From contig JAHJQH010000087.1 in NCBI GenBank assembly GCA_018819375.1, positions 1 through 10,029 on the forward strand: a DNA stretch of 10,029 bases, in the 5' to 3' direction. The first letter of the stretch is position 1, and each line of letters opens with the position of its first letter. The stretch is from Nanobdellota archaeon. GTDB taxonomy: Archaea > Nanobdellota > Nanobdellia > SCGC-AAA011-G17 > GW2011-AR20. Below the pieces are notes generated by a model. It searched no databases and was not told the DNA's origin. It saw only the letters and a program-made list of their open reading frames with translations. Made by a program: the position numbers and the translations under genes. Below are positions 1-4,865 of this stretch, piece by piece.

Positions 1-227
1 TTAATTAATGCTATGGTCATTCCTTCTCTCAAAGCATCAAGAGCCAGTTTGATATCAGTAAAATCTTCAATAATAAAAGGCCTTATGAGAATTCTTTCCT
101 TCCCTTTCTTTGCAGTGTCTGCATCTATTTCTACATAATCTTCACTGACTTCTTCGGGATAATAATTACCACCCTTACCAGCACCTTTCACAATCTTCTC
201 TTTTATTTTCCAAAACAACTCCCTCAT
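1..227 (-). CDS. sepF: SepF-like cell division protein, C-terminus cut by window edge
   Basis: The visible 75 residues start MRELFWKIKEKIVKG, an amphipathic helix like the membrane-targeting helix of SepF, followed by a Gly/acidic linker (residues 16-44) and the start of the SepF core with ILIRPFIIEDFTDIK and LDALREGMTIALI (residues 46-75). In archaea SepF is known to tether FtsZ to the membrane during division. The rest of the beta-sandwich domain lies outside the window. The start follows a TATA box (252-262) at the spacing expected for a leaderless mRNA, and no Shine-Dalgarno is seen. It lies downstream of UPF0147 on the same strand but has its own promoter, so it is probably a separate unit. 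Family assignment is from recognised motif; the gene is partial, not broken. Confidence 0.85.
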   Translation of the reverse strand, partial: MRELFWKIKEKIVKGAGKGGNYYPEEVSEDYVEIDADTAKKGKERILIRPFIIEDFTDIKLALDALREGMTIALI

Positions 228-251
228 GTTAGATTATACAGATAAGAAAGA

Positions 252-262
252 ATATTTAAAGA
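252..262 (-). promoter_or_regulatory. TATA box (box A) of sepF
   Basis: On the minus strand this reads TCTTTAAATAT, a good archaeal box A. Its centre is about 29 nt upstream of the sepF ATG, so transcription should begin at or a few bases before the start codon (leaderless). Confidence 0.6.
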
Positions 263-320
263 TTTCTATTGTGGAGTGGTTAGAAAGAAGATCATAAAAC
301 CATCTGTTTTGATGAATTCC

Positions 321-346
321 CAAAAAGATTAATAGGTTAAAAACCT
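321..346 (-). terminator. Probable T-rich terminator after the UPF0147 gene
   Basis: Reading the minus strand after the UPF0147 stop there is AAGGTTTTTAACC and then ATCTTTTTG, two T5 runs within 25 nt, typical of archaeal intrinsic termination. The spacer 228-359 also contains an imperfect hairpin (291-313, ATCATAAAAC / GTTTTGAT) of unknown meaning. Confidence 0.35.
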
Positions 347-359
347 TGTTTAGGGTGCA

Positions 360-626
360 TCAAGACATATTAGCAACTTCCAAGGCACTTATAATATTCA
401 GAATTTCCACCCTGGTATAAACAGGCAAGTGGGGATCATTGGAAAGGTCATCTAATTCTTGTAATGCCTCATTAACATTCAGGTCTATTTCCTTGCCTTC
501 TTGGTTTAAGCAGCAAACAACTTTGTCAATCTTGATGCGAACATTTTTAGGAACAGAAACATCATCTTTTATCTTGGAAAGGGTAAATGTGATGTCTTTC
601 ATGTTTTCAAAAGAATTATTGCTCAT
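360..626 (-). CDS. UPF0147 family protein
   Basis: This 88-residue protein matches the archaeal UPF0147 family from memory: VPKNVRIKIDKVV followed by a short helix, then LDDLSNDPHLPVYTRVEILN and a final helix ending ISALE. The family is small, all-helical and nearly restricted to archaea; its function is not known to me. Translation start is well supported: a strong Shine-Dalgarno AGGAGG (633-638) overlaps the TAG stop of the upstream prefoldin gene, 8 nt before the ATG, so the two genes are translationally linked. It is the last gene of the rpl37ae-rpoP-pfdB cluster. The residues before VPKNVR (1-25) are more variable. Length agrees with the family. Confidence 0.85.
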   Translation of the reverse strand: MSNNSFENMKDITFTLSKIKDDVSVPKNVRIKIDKVVCCLNQEGKEIDLNVNEALQELDDLSNDPHLPVYTRVEILNIISALEVANMS

Positions 627-638
627 TTAATATGCCTC

Positions 639-968
639 CTACTTTTTATTTAATTTTTCAACAACCTCTTCTTGAATTCTTTTGGCTTTATCACTAATGA
701 TTTTCTCTTGTTCTTCAATGGCTTTAATCCTCAGATTTAAAACCTCCACTTTTGAAGTAAGGTCTTTCTTAATATCTTCAGCCTTGGAATCTATCATAAT
801 GCCGCCAACAATCTTGTATACTTTTCCCTTAGAATGTTCAATCTCCTTAAGAGCATTCTCACACTCCATTAAAGCTGCCTGAAAATTTTGTTTTTGTAAG
901 AAGAATGATTGTAAGTTTTGCTCAATAAGTTGTAATTGCCCAATTTTCTGTTCTGTTTCCTTGTCCAT
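639..968 (-). CDS. pfdB: Prefoldin subunit beta
   Basis: Two long coiled-coil helices (residues 3-46 and 66-109 from this start) flank a central hairpin segment containing GKVYKIVGGIMI, the signature of beta-class prefoldin. Prefoldin is a cytosolic hexamer (two alpha, four beta) that holds unfolded protein in its tentacles and passes it to the thermosome. The ATG at 968 gives 109 residues beginning MDKETEQKIG, as in other archaeal beta subunits; an upstream in-frame ATG (1001) would add 11 residues lying inside the rpoP coding region and is less likely. The start codon is only 8 nt after the rpoP stop, and the neighbours rpl37ae and rpoP are its usual archaeal context. No alpha subunit is in the window. 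Confidence 0.9.
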   Translation of the reverse strand: MDKETEQKIGQLQLIEQNLQSFFLQKQNFQAALMECENALKEIEHSKGKVYKIVGGIMIDSKAEDIKKDLTSKVEVLNLRIKAIEEQEKIISDKAKRIQEEVVEKLNKK

Positions 969-976
969 TTTAAAAC

Positions 977-1114
977 TTAAACAGCCTCCACCTTTGTGCA
1001 AATGACCTTTGGTTTAAAAAGAATTTTTGAACCGCAGTAAGGACATCTTATCTTCTTCTTGATATAGTCCAGCTTTATGGTTTTTCCGCAATCAAAACAT
1101 TTTACCGTTACCAT
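977..1114 (-). CDS. rpoP: DNA-directed RNA polymerase subunit P (Rpo12)
   Basis: A 45-residue protein of the archaeal Rpo12/RpoP family, equivalent to the C-terminal zinc ribbon of eukaryotic Rpb12. It shows the expected zinc site: C6-x2-C9 near the N-terminus, then LDYIKKKIRCPYCGSKIL with C24 and C27. It sits between Rpo3 and Rpo10 in the polymerase and helps stabilise assembly. Length is normal for the family (about 44-50). It lies 40 nt downstream of rpl37ae and directly before pfdB, a conserved archaeal arrangement. An ATG 12 nt further upstream opens a three-codon frame (MVT-stop) through a local repeat of ATGGTAAC, so the start at 1114 is chosen. Identification rests on motif spacing and context together. 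Confidence 0.92.
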   Translation of the reverse strand: MVTVKCFDCGKTIKLDYIKKKIRCPYCGSKILFKPKVICTKVEAV

Positions 1115-1154
1115 CTTAAGTTACCATTTTAAATTTCCGATTTGTTTTTCAATT

Positions 1155-1367
1155 TTAACTGGGGGTATATGCCTTACCAGTAAATTTTGCATTACAGCTT
1201 CTGCATCCCCATATGCCTATTGAAATTCTCTTAACTCTTTTCTTGTTACAATAAGGGCACTTATGCCAAATCTTTTGTTTTTTTTCTATGTTAGCAACTT
1301 TTTGCCTAATCGTCCGTCCATATCTTGGACCAAATCTCCCTGCTGAACCAATCTTCTTCGTTGCCAT
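1155..1367 (-). CDS. rpl37ae: Large ribosomal subunit protein eL43 (L37Ae)
   Basis: Seventy residues, full family length. The N-terminus MATKKIGSAGRFGPRYG is the strongly conserved eL43 rRNA-binding tail, followed by a helix (19-33) and a zinc ribbon with Cys37, Cys40, Cys55 and Cys58 (KCPYC and GCRSC). The protein is shared by archaea and eukaryotes, absent from bacteria, and binds 23S rRNA. It is the first gene of the cluster continuing with rpoP and pfdB. A TATA box at 1399-1408 places transcription start about 10 nt before the ATG, so the leader is very short. Confidence 0.95.
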   Translation of the reverse strand: MATKKIGSAGRFGPRYGRTIRQKVANIEKKQKIWHKCPYCNKKRVKRISIGIWGCRSCNAKFTGKAYTPS

Positions 1368-1398
1368 TTTCCAAAATCATCCCTCATTCCTCAAAACC

Positions 1399-1408
1399 CT
1401 TATAAAAA
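1399..1408 (-). promoter_or_regulatory. TATA box of the rpl37ae-rpoP-pfdB-UPF0147 cluster
   Basis: Minus strand reads TTTTTATAAGG, about 36 nt before the eL43 start codon. A second AT-rich element, GGTTTAAAAG, lies at 1415-1422. Between here and the tRNA the spacer contains a direct repeat GTTACAGATT at 1428-1437 and 1467-1476, but no other gene that I can support. Confidence 0.5.
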
Positions 1409-1488
1409 ATACTCTTTTAAACCTTTCGTTACAGATTGTTTTGTGTAACCTCGCGGCATAGTACAAGTTACAGATTATTTCACAGAGC

Positions 1489-1506
1489 ATCCTGCTTTTT
1501 CAGGAT
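1489..1506 (-). other. Short perfect hairpin 5 nt beyond the tRNA-Pro 3' end
   Basis: ATCCTG (1489-1494) and CAGGAT (1501-1506) form a 6-bp stem with a 6-nt loop. On the minus strand it immediately follows the mature tRNA end, so it could influence 3' processing or termination. There is no long U-run after it, so it is not a classical terminator; its role is uncertain. Confidence 0.3.
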
Positions 1507-1510
1507 TCAC

Positions 1511-1648
1511 TGGGGCCGCCCAGATTTGAAATCCCCTTTGGCAAAATAACCTTTATTTTCCTGAATTTCTTTCCTCTTAAATCTCTTGCCAAATCTGGGG
1601 TCGCAAGGTCCCAAACCTTGAAGCATAACCAAGCTAGCCCACGGCCCC
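1511..1648 (-). tRNA. tRNA-Pro(UGG) with a 64-nt intron in the T arm
   Basis: Exon 1 is 1648-1595 and exon 2 is 1530-1511, 74 nt after splicing. Acceptor stem GGGGCCG pairs with CGGCCCC (1518-1512), discriminator A73 at 1511; CCA is not encoded. D arm contains UAGCUUGGUUAU. The anticodon stem CAAGG/CCUUG closes loop UUUGGGA, giving anticodon UGG (Pro) with G37. The T stem CCCAG/CUGGG and loop UUCAAAU form only if 1531-1594 is removed. The splice junctions make a bulge-helix-bulge: exon CCCC (1600-1597) pairs with intron GGGG (1537-1534), flanked by 3-nt bulges AGA (1596-1594) and AUU (1533-1531 region), and an inner helix UUUGGC/GCCAAA. Cutting each bulge after its second base yields exactly the mature T arm, so the intron lies between canonical positions 53 and 54. 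Confidence 0.92.
1531..1594 (-). other. Archaeal pre-tRNA intron (position 53/54)
   Basis: 64 nt excised from tRNA-Pro. It begins AUUUGGC and ends GCCAAAGGGGAU; its ends pair with each other (6 bp) and with exon 1 (CCCC/GGGG, 4 bp) to form the bulge-helix-bulge recognised by the archaeal splicing endonuclease EndA. The central 40 nt are A-rich and apparently unstructured, with no open reading frame of note. Confidence 0.85.
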
Positions 1649-1672
1649 GTTAGGTTTTCAACGGCATTACAT

Positions 1673-1686
1673 CCTTAATAAACTTT
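1673..1686 (-). promoter_or_regulatory. TATA-like box for tRNA-Pro
   Basis: Minus strand reads TAAAGTTTATTAAG, roughly 25-35 nt upstream of G1 of the tRNA at 1648, the expected place for archaeal box A. Confidence 0.4.
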
Positions 1687-1762
1687 ACTACACAGCATCA
1701 ATACAAATCAACACCACCCCCGCACCCCAACAAAAGATAATCCAAAAACAAACCAAAAAACC

Positions 1763-1802
1763 AATCTCAACTAAACTTAACTAATCTCAACTAAACTTAA
1801 CT
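1763..1802. repeat. Two perfect tandem copies of a 20-bp unit over the uL11 stop codon
   Basis: AATCTCAACTAAACTTAACT occurs at 1763-1782 and again at 1783-1802. The second copy contains most of the TAG stop of the uL11 gene (1801-1803), so the duplication created a second stop-like segment directly downstream. The remaining spacer 1649-1762 is A/C-rich on the plus strand (T/G-rich in the direction of uL11 transcription) and may act as a termination region. Confidence 0.9.
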
Positions 1803-2358
1803 ATTTCTTCTTCCCTTTCTCTTCTTTCTTCCCCTTCTCTTCTTTTTTCACTCCAGTTTTCTTTTCTTCAGCTTTTCCTTCTCCATCTTTCTTTCCTTCT
1901 CCACCTTCTTTCTGCTCTCCATCTCCTTCCTTGACACCACCTTCAGTTTTCTTCTCAGCTGCTTCCTTCTTCTTCTTTATTACCTCAAGTGCGTCACTCA
2001 TGCTTTCCTTGTATTTTTCAAGTTGTTGTTTTAGGATTTCTTTTTTTTCATCACCAACATCAACATTCTCCTCTTTAATCTCCTTGTCAAACTTCCCTTC
2101 ATCAACCATCTTACAGAATTCTCCAGCCTGCACACCTTCAATCAGCACACCTGCAGAATTACAGCTCCCTGCTACGCTTTTGACAACACTCTTGAAATTA
2201 TTATGAAAAATATCTTCTTTCTTTATTTTGGCAATCTTAATCACTTGCTCAATGGAAAAATTACCTATCTTGTCTTTATCAGGGTAACTAGAACCTTTCT
2301 TGACACCAAGTTCTTTCCTTATCAGTTCAGCAGTAGTAAGATTCTTCTCTCCGCTCAT
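1801..2358 (-). CDS. rpl11: uL11 ribosomal protein, C-terminal domain only, with charged tail
   Basis: Residues 8-95 match the C-terminal, rRNA-binding domain of archaeal uL11: TTAELIRKELGV, then IGNFSIEQVIKIAK, then SVVKSVAGSCNSAGVLIEG. This domain binds the 23S GTPase-associated region. The N-terminal domain (about 70 residues, including the proline-rich PGPPLGP region facing the P stalk and elongation factors) is absent: the ATG directly follows the TAG of spt5, and no other frame upstream encodes it. Residues 96-185 are instead a Lys/Glu/Gly-rich tail, ending in repeats of KKEEKG and probably disordered. The start has a GGGGGGAG Shine-Dalgarno inside the end of spt5. Context secE-spt5-rpl11 is the standard archaeal one, but L1, L10 and L12 do not follow. 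Identity is secure; whether the truncation is biological or from assembly is not provable here. Confidence 0.85.
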   Translation of the reverse strand: MSGEKNLTTAELIRKELGVKKGSSYPDKDKIGNFSIEQVIKIAKIKKEDIFHNNFKSVVKSVAGSCNSAGVLIEGVQAGEFCKMVDEGKFDKEIKEENVDVGDEKKEILKQQLEKYKESMSDALEVIKKKKEAAEKKTEGGVKEGDGEQKEGGEGKKDGEGKAEEKKTGVKKEEKGKKEEKGKKK

Positions 2359-2868
2359 CTAACTCCCCCCACTTCCCCAGGAGAAATTAGTTTTTTCTTC
2401 TTCCCCGCCAGAACTTTCTTCATCACTCTCGCCACCCATCCTTATGACTCTGACAGAATCCAGTTTCACAGTAATTGGAATAGGAACAGCAGCCTCCAAT
2501 AATTCAACAACAACATCTTCTTTTTGTTGGTCAACTCTGGCGACCCTTGCTTTCTCTCTCTTAAACGGACCAGATATGATTTCAACAATATCTCCTTTCC
2601 GTATATGGACTGTGGTCTTGATTTGTTCCAAGGAACCAGCAATCTCTTCATACTTAATCTGAGAAGATAAAACACTTCGGGCATAAGGGACACCACGGCT
2701 AGCTTCCTCAACATCCGCCTTGCTCTCTGCCTCAACAATAACATAACCCTTCATACCGTGCGGGTGAATGATAGAATAAACCCTAAGATTTTTCTTTTTA
2801 GCGTGAGAACTAACAAAATCCAAAACCTGTTCTTCCCTGTTTGCAGTTGTTTTTAAGGCAAATAACAT
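2359..2868 (-). CDS. spt5: Transcription elongation factor Spt5 (NusG family)
   Basis: Full-length archaeal Spt5, 169 residues. The NGN domain (about 1-80) begins LFALKTTANREEQV and includes HPHGMKGYVIVEA; it binds the RNA polymerase clamp together with Spt4 and increases processivity. The KOW domain (about 87-142) carries IRKGDIVEIISGPFKREKARV. Residues 145-169 are an unusual acidic and then Gly/Ser-rich tail (GGESDEESSGGEEE, ending SWGSGGS) beyond the usual family end. It starts 7 nt after the secE stop. The TAG stop is followed immediately, in the same frame, by the uL11 ATG. Spt4 is not in the window. Confidence 0.92.
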   Translation of the reverse strand: MLFALKTTANREEQVLDFVSSHAKKKNLRVYSIIHPHGMKGYVIVEAESKADVEEASRGVPYARSVLSSQIKYEEIAGSLEQIKTTVHIRKGDIVEIISGPFKREKARVARVDQQKEDVVVELLEAAVPIPITVKLDSVRVIRMGGESDEESSGGEEEKTNFSWGSGGS

Positions 2869-2875
2869 TTTAACA

Positions 2876-3067
2876 TTAACTAAGTAGCTGATAAACGAGA
2901 TGCACTAAAAAACCCAAAAAACCAATAATCCCAGCACCAATAGCTGAAACTTTTGAAACAACTTTAAATTCTTCCCTACTGGGTTTTTTGGTAACTTTCA
3001 ACACTCTTCTGCACTCTATGACAAAGCTCTTTATCTTCACAATTGTTCTTTTGCTGATTCCAAACAC
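2876..3067 (-). CDS. secE: Preprotein translocase subunit SecE (Sec61 gamma)
   Basis: With a GTG start at 3067 the protein has 63 residues, the normal archaeal size. It has an amphipathic cytoplasmic helix (IVKIKSFVIECRRVLKVTKKPSREEF) and one membrane span (about residues 39-62, IGAGIIGFLGFLVHLVYQLL). SecE clamps the two halves of SecY in the translocation channel. This start is preceded by GGGTGA (3073-3078) at Shine-Dalgarno distance and lies about 50 nt after the predicted transcription start. An in-frame GTG at 3127 would add 20 hydrophobic residues and a second span, but it sits upstream of the expected transcription start. ATAGTGTTTGGA is repeated 39 nt apart (3098-3109 and 3059-3070), which duplicates the start region and explains the ambiguity. 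Confidence 0.88.
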   Translation of the reverse strand: MFGISKRTIVKIKSFVIECRRVLKVTKKPSREEFKVVSKVSAIGAGIIGFLGFLVHLVYQLLS

Positions 3068-3138
3068 TATATTCACCCAAATATGATATGTAACTAATCC
3101 AAACACTATAATTAACAATACAAACACATAAAAAAAGC

Positions 3139-3148
3139 ATTTATAAAA
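3139..3148 (-). promoter_or_regulatory. TATA box of the secE-spt5-rpl11 operon
   Basis: Minus strand reads GTTTTATAAAT, a strong box A. Transcription is predicted near 3117, giving a leader of about 50 nt to the GTG start at 3067 that contains the ribosome-binding site. Confidence 0.55.
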
Positions 3149-3184
3149 CTTGCTCTCACCGTTCTCTTGTACATTTGGGGGTGA

Positions 3185-3199
3185 TTTTTTAATAAAAAG
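3185..3199 (-). terminator. T-rich terminator after the RelA/SpoT-like gene
   Basis: Just past the TAA stop the minus strand reads AAACTTTTTATT, a T5 run in the position expected for archaeal intrinsic termination. The evidence is composition only. Confidence 0.3.
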
Positions 3200-3200
3200 T

Positions 3201-4274
3201 TTAATTAACCTTTTCCAATATCTTCTTTAAATTTTCTAAAAATTCTTCTGTATCTGCAAAATAGTTGGGATACGCTTTTCTTAAATCGTTTGCGACATCC
3301 ACCCCTACAAGAACAACATCATACTCTTTTTTATCCTTGTTTCTTTTTTCAGCTTTTGCATAATCTTCTATTGCTTTTATTTCTTGATTTTTGGTGTAAC
3401 CAGAGATGTTGAGTTTCTCTCCAACAATATCTAACTCTAATAAGAAGTATTGTAATTTTGGTTTCTTTTTTGATGCACTTTCAAAAACCTTAACTGCCCT
3501 TGCCCAACCACCCATAATTTTTATAACTTGAAGTTCTTTTTCTTTTTCTTTAATTTTAGAATACAGTTCTTCTTTTTCAGAGGGGGTATTTGGAACAAGG
3601 GGGGTATTTTCCATAATTGAAAATGCGGAACTTACTAGTTTAAAGAAATCCACCCATTCTTTTTCACCTTCACTTGATTTAATTGCTTGTCTTGTAAAAA
3701 AATCTACTGTTTCAATGGCAGTAGCCCATAAGTGTTGTAATTTGGACCTTATTTGAACTTCAATGAGCAATCCATTATAACCCTTTTTTCCTTCTTTATC
3801 ACTTTTATATTTGTATATTAAATGGATGCTTCTATACCCATCATTCTTTGGGCGGGTTATATAATCTTTTTCATTAACTCTCTTATGTTTTAAATCTCCC
3901 CTGAGGTAACTCTCTTTGTAAAGTTTTTTCGCCAGTTCCACATTAGGCATAACAACCCTACATCCTGCAATATCCTGCATTTGCGAAAGTTTCATAGTCG
4001 GGTTATTCCCATAGTATCTTCTTTGCAGTTTTTTTAGTATGGATGGTAATCTTTTTAATCTTTGAACTGCTAATGCTTCTTTATTCATTTTTTCTGAAAC
4101 TCTTTTTAATCTTTTCTTAAAGATGTGCATAGGATATCTGTGAATGGCTCTCCAATTATCCAATATTTCAAGAGCTTTCTCTTTGTCATTTACAGAACTT
4201 GTTTCACTGATTAAAACATCCCCGGTCCAATCCACTTTAGATTTACTATATCCTTTAGGTTTTCTCCACACCAT
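3201..4274 (-). CDS. RelA/SpoT-domain nucleotide pyrophosphokinase (synthetase only)
   Basis: 357 residues from the ATG at 4274. The RelA/SpoT synthetase core shows MQDIAGCRVV (99-108), PKNDGYRSIHLIYKY (142-156) and LIEVQIRSKLQHLWA (170-184), equivalent to the D..A.R, GYxSiH and E-x-Q-I-R...H motifs of (p)ppGpp synthetases. No HD hydrolase domain is present. N-terminal helices (40-85) contain a conserved-looking block around LDNWRAIHRYPMHIF. The C-terminal region (about 235-357) is a coiled segment plus a domain ending LRKAYPNYFADTEEFLENL, which I recall from stand-alone bacterial and phage RelA/SpoT proteins. It may make alarmones, or modify tRNA 3' ends like toxic small alarmone synthetases; sequence alone does not decide. 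A TATA box fits leaderless start at 4274 rather than the in-frame ATG at 4289. No partner antitoxin is adjacent. Probably acquired from bacteria (inference). Confidence 0.85.
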   Translation of the reverse strand: MVWRKPKGYSKSKVDWTGDVLISETSSVNDKEKALEILDNWRAIHRYPMHIFKKRLKRVSEKMNKEALAVQRLKRLPSILKKLQRRYYGNNPTMKLSQMQDIAGCRVVMPNVELAKKLYKESYLRGDLKHKRVNEKDYITRPKNDGYRSIHLIYKYKSDKEGKKGYNGLLIEVQIRSKLQHLWATAIETVDFFTRQAIKSSEGEKEWVDFFKLVSSAFSIMENTPLVPNTPSEKEELYSKIKEKEKELQVIKIMGGWARAVKVFESASKKKPKLQYFLLELDIVGEKLNISGYTKNQEIKAIEDYAKAEKRNKDKKEYDVVLVGVDVANDLRKAYPNYFADTEEFLENLKKILEKVN

Positions 4275-4295
4275 ACCTCTTCTGCGCATTTTGTC

Positions 4296-4306
4296 ATATT
4301 TAAACC
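4296..4306 (-). promoter_or_regulatory. TATA box of the RelA/SpoT-like gene
   Basis: Minus strand reads GGTTTAAATAT with its centre about 27 nt upstream of the ATG at 4274, predicting a leaderless transcript. This is the main reason for choosing that start. Confidence 0.6.
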
Positions 4307-4364
4307 TTTCTATTGCGCAGTTAGAAAATAGACTATAAAAGTTATTTTATTAGAAAAAATAAGG

Positions 4365-4408
4365 ATTTTGCGCGGTTTCTCCAATATTACATAATCATTT
4401 TGCGCGGT
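4365..4408. repeat. 12-bp direct repeat upstream of the RelA/SpoT-like gene
   Basis: ATTTTGCGCGGT occurs at 4365-4376 and 4397-4408, 32 bp apart. Related TGCGCA cores occur at 4283-4288 and 4314-4319 around the promoter, so four GCGCA-containing sites lie within 130 bp in an otherwise AT-rich spacer. They could be binding sites for a regulator of the RelA/SpoT-like gene; function is inferred from spacing only. Confidence 0.6.
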
Positions 4409-4569
4409 CATTCTACTTAATTCAATCAACCATAATCTGTCAAAAATAGGAAAAAACAACCCCACACACAAACCACACCAGCCTGTCAATCTGTCAAACG
4501 CAAACCAACAACACCCACATATCACACCCCCACACTCATCAAAAACAACTTCCACACACAAACAAACAC

Positions 4570-4614
4570 CCCAACGCAATCCAAACACCCACAAAAAACA
4601 ATCACGCAAATACC
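4570..4614 (+). repeat. Dispersed repeat, type 2, intergenic copy
   Basis: Starts CCCAACGCAATCC and ends ACAATCACGCAAATACC. It aligns over about 45 nt to 6681-6724 inside the Hef gene (CCTAACGCAATCC ... ACAATCACACAGATACC), with about three quarters of positions matching and one gap. Confidence 0.6.
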
Positions 4615-4696
4615 AACAACCCCTCAAACACAAACACATCTATCAAACACAGACAAAAACACCATGACAACACAAACCACCTTTTGTCGTTTTGCA

Positions 4697-4715
4697 GGAG
4701 CTTTCCTAAAGCTCC
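4697..4715. other. Perfect 8-bp hairpin in the spacer
   Basis: GGAGCTTT (4697-4704), loop CCT, AAAGCTCC (4708-4715). Flanks TTGTCGTTTTG and CGAAACACAA extend it imperfectly. It is the most G-rich spot in this spacer and ends only 6 nt before the type 1 repeat. Role unknown. Confidence 0.5.
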
Positions 4716-4720
4716 ACACG

Positions 4721-4790
4721 AAACACAATCTCACACTTCAAAAAAAGATTGCTTCACTAACAACCAAAAACCCCTATCAAACACAAACCA
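4721..4790 (+). repeat. Dispersed repeat, type 1, intergenic copy
   Basis: The core 4733-4770 (38 nt, ACACTTCAAAAAAAGATTGC onward) is identical to 6601-6638 in the Hef linker; similarity extends to about 70 nt with scattered differences. CAATC and GATTG within it form a short inverted repeat around an A7 run. Confidence 0.85.
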
Positions 4791-4835
4791 CACCCTCAAA
4801 AAACCCAATCCTAAGCGACAACCAGGCCACAAACA

Positions 4836-4845
4836 CTTAAAAATA
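4836..4845 (+). promoter_or_regulatory. Likely TATA box of hef
   Basis: CTTAAAAATA lies about 25 nt before the ATG at 4866 and only 13 nt before the ATG at 4854, which favours the later start for a leaderless transcript. The surrounding DNA is A-rich, so the match is moderate. Confidence 0.4.
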
Positions 4846-4865
4846 CCCCCAACATGATTCTACTT

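Larger units (their letters stand above)
4412..4835. other. Gene-free A/C-rich stretch between divergent genes
   Basis: The plus strand is nearly all A and C from about 4436 to 4680 and again from 4740 to 4835. I see no credible gene in it: the open frames on either strand come from lack of stop codons in A/C-rich DNA and have biased, repetitive translations. It holds several sequences that recur in the low-complexity linker of the adjacent Hef gene, and a perfect hairpin at 4697-4715. Confidence 0.7.

Noticed and set aside
1931..2206. 91-residue plus-strand open frame opposite the uL11 gene
   Set aside because: Antisense shadow of the Lys/Glu-rich tail, giving a Ser/Phe-rich low-complexity translation.
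2876..3127. Longer SecE with an extra N-terminal membrane span from GTG at 3127
   Set aside because: The start lies upstream of the predicted transcription start, and GTG 3067 has a Shine-Dalgarno and gives the usual family length.
4310..4639. 109-residue minus-strand open frame rich in Cys, Trp, Gly and Val
   Set aside because: It is the complement of A/C-rich DNA, where stop codons are rare; the translation has a bizarre composition. Only its last 33 codons (ATG at 4411) look protein-like, but they contain the 12-bp direct repeats and lack a promoter or ribosome site.
4436..4835. Possible CRISPR array
   Set aside because: Repeats are few, unevenly spaced and of different types, with no constant repeat-spacer periodicity and no cas genes in the window.
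4620..4856. Plus-strand open frame upstream of hef with protein-level likeness to the Hef linker
   Set aside because: No start codon or ribosome site in a suitable place; the likeness follows from the shared DNA repeats, and A/C-rich DNA is open by default.
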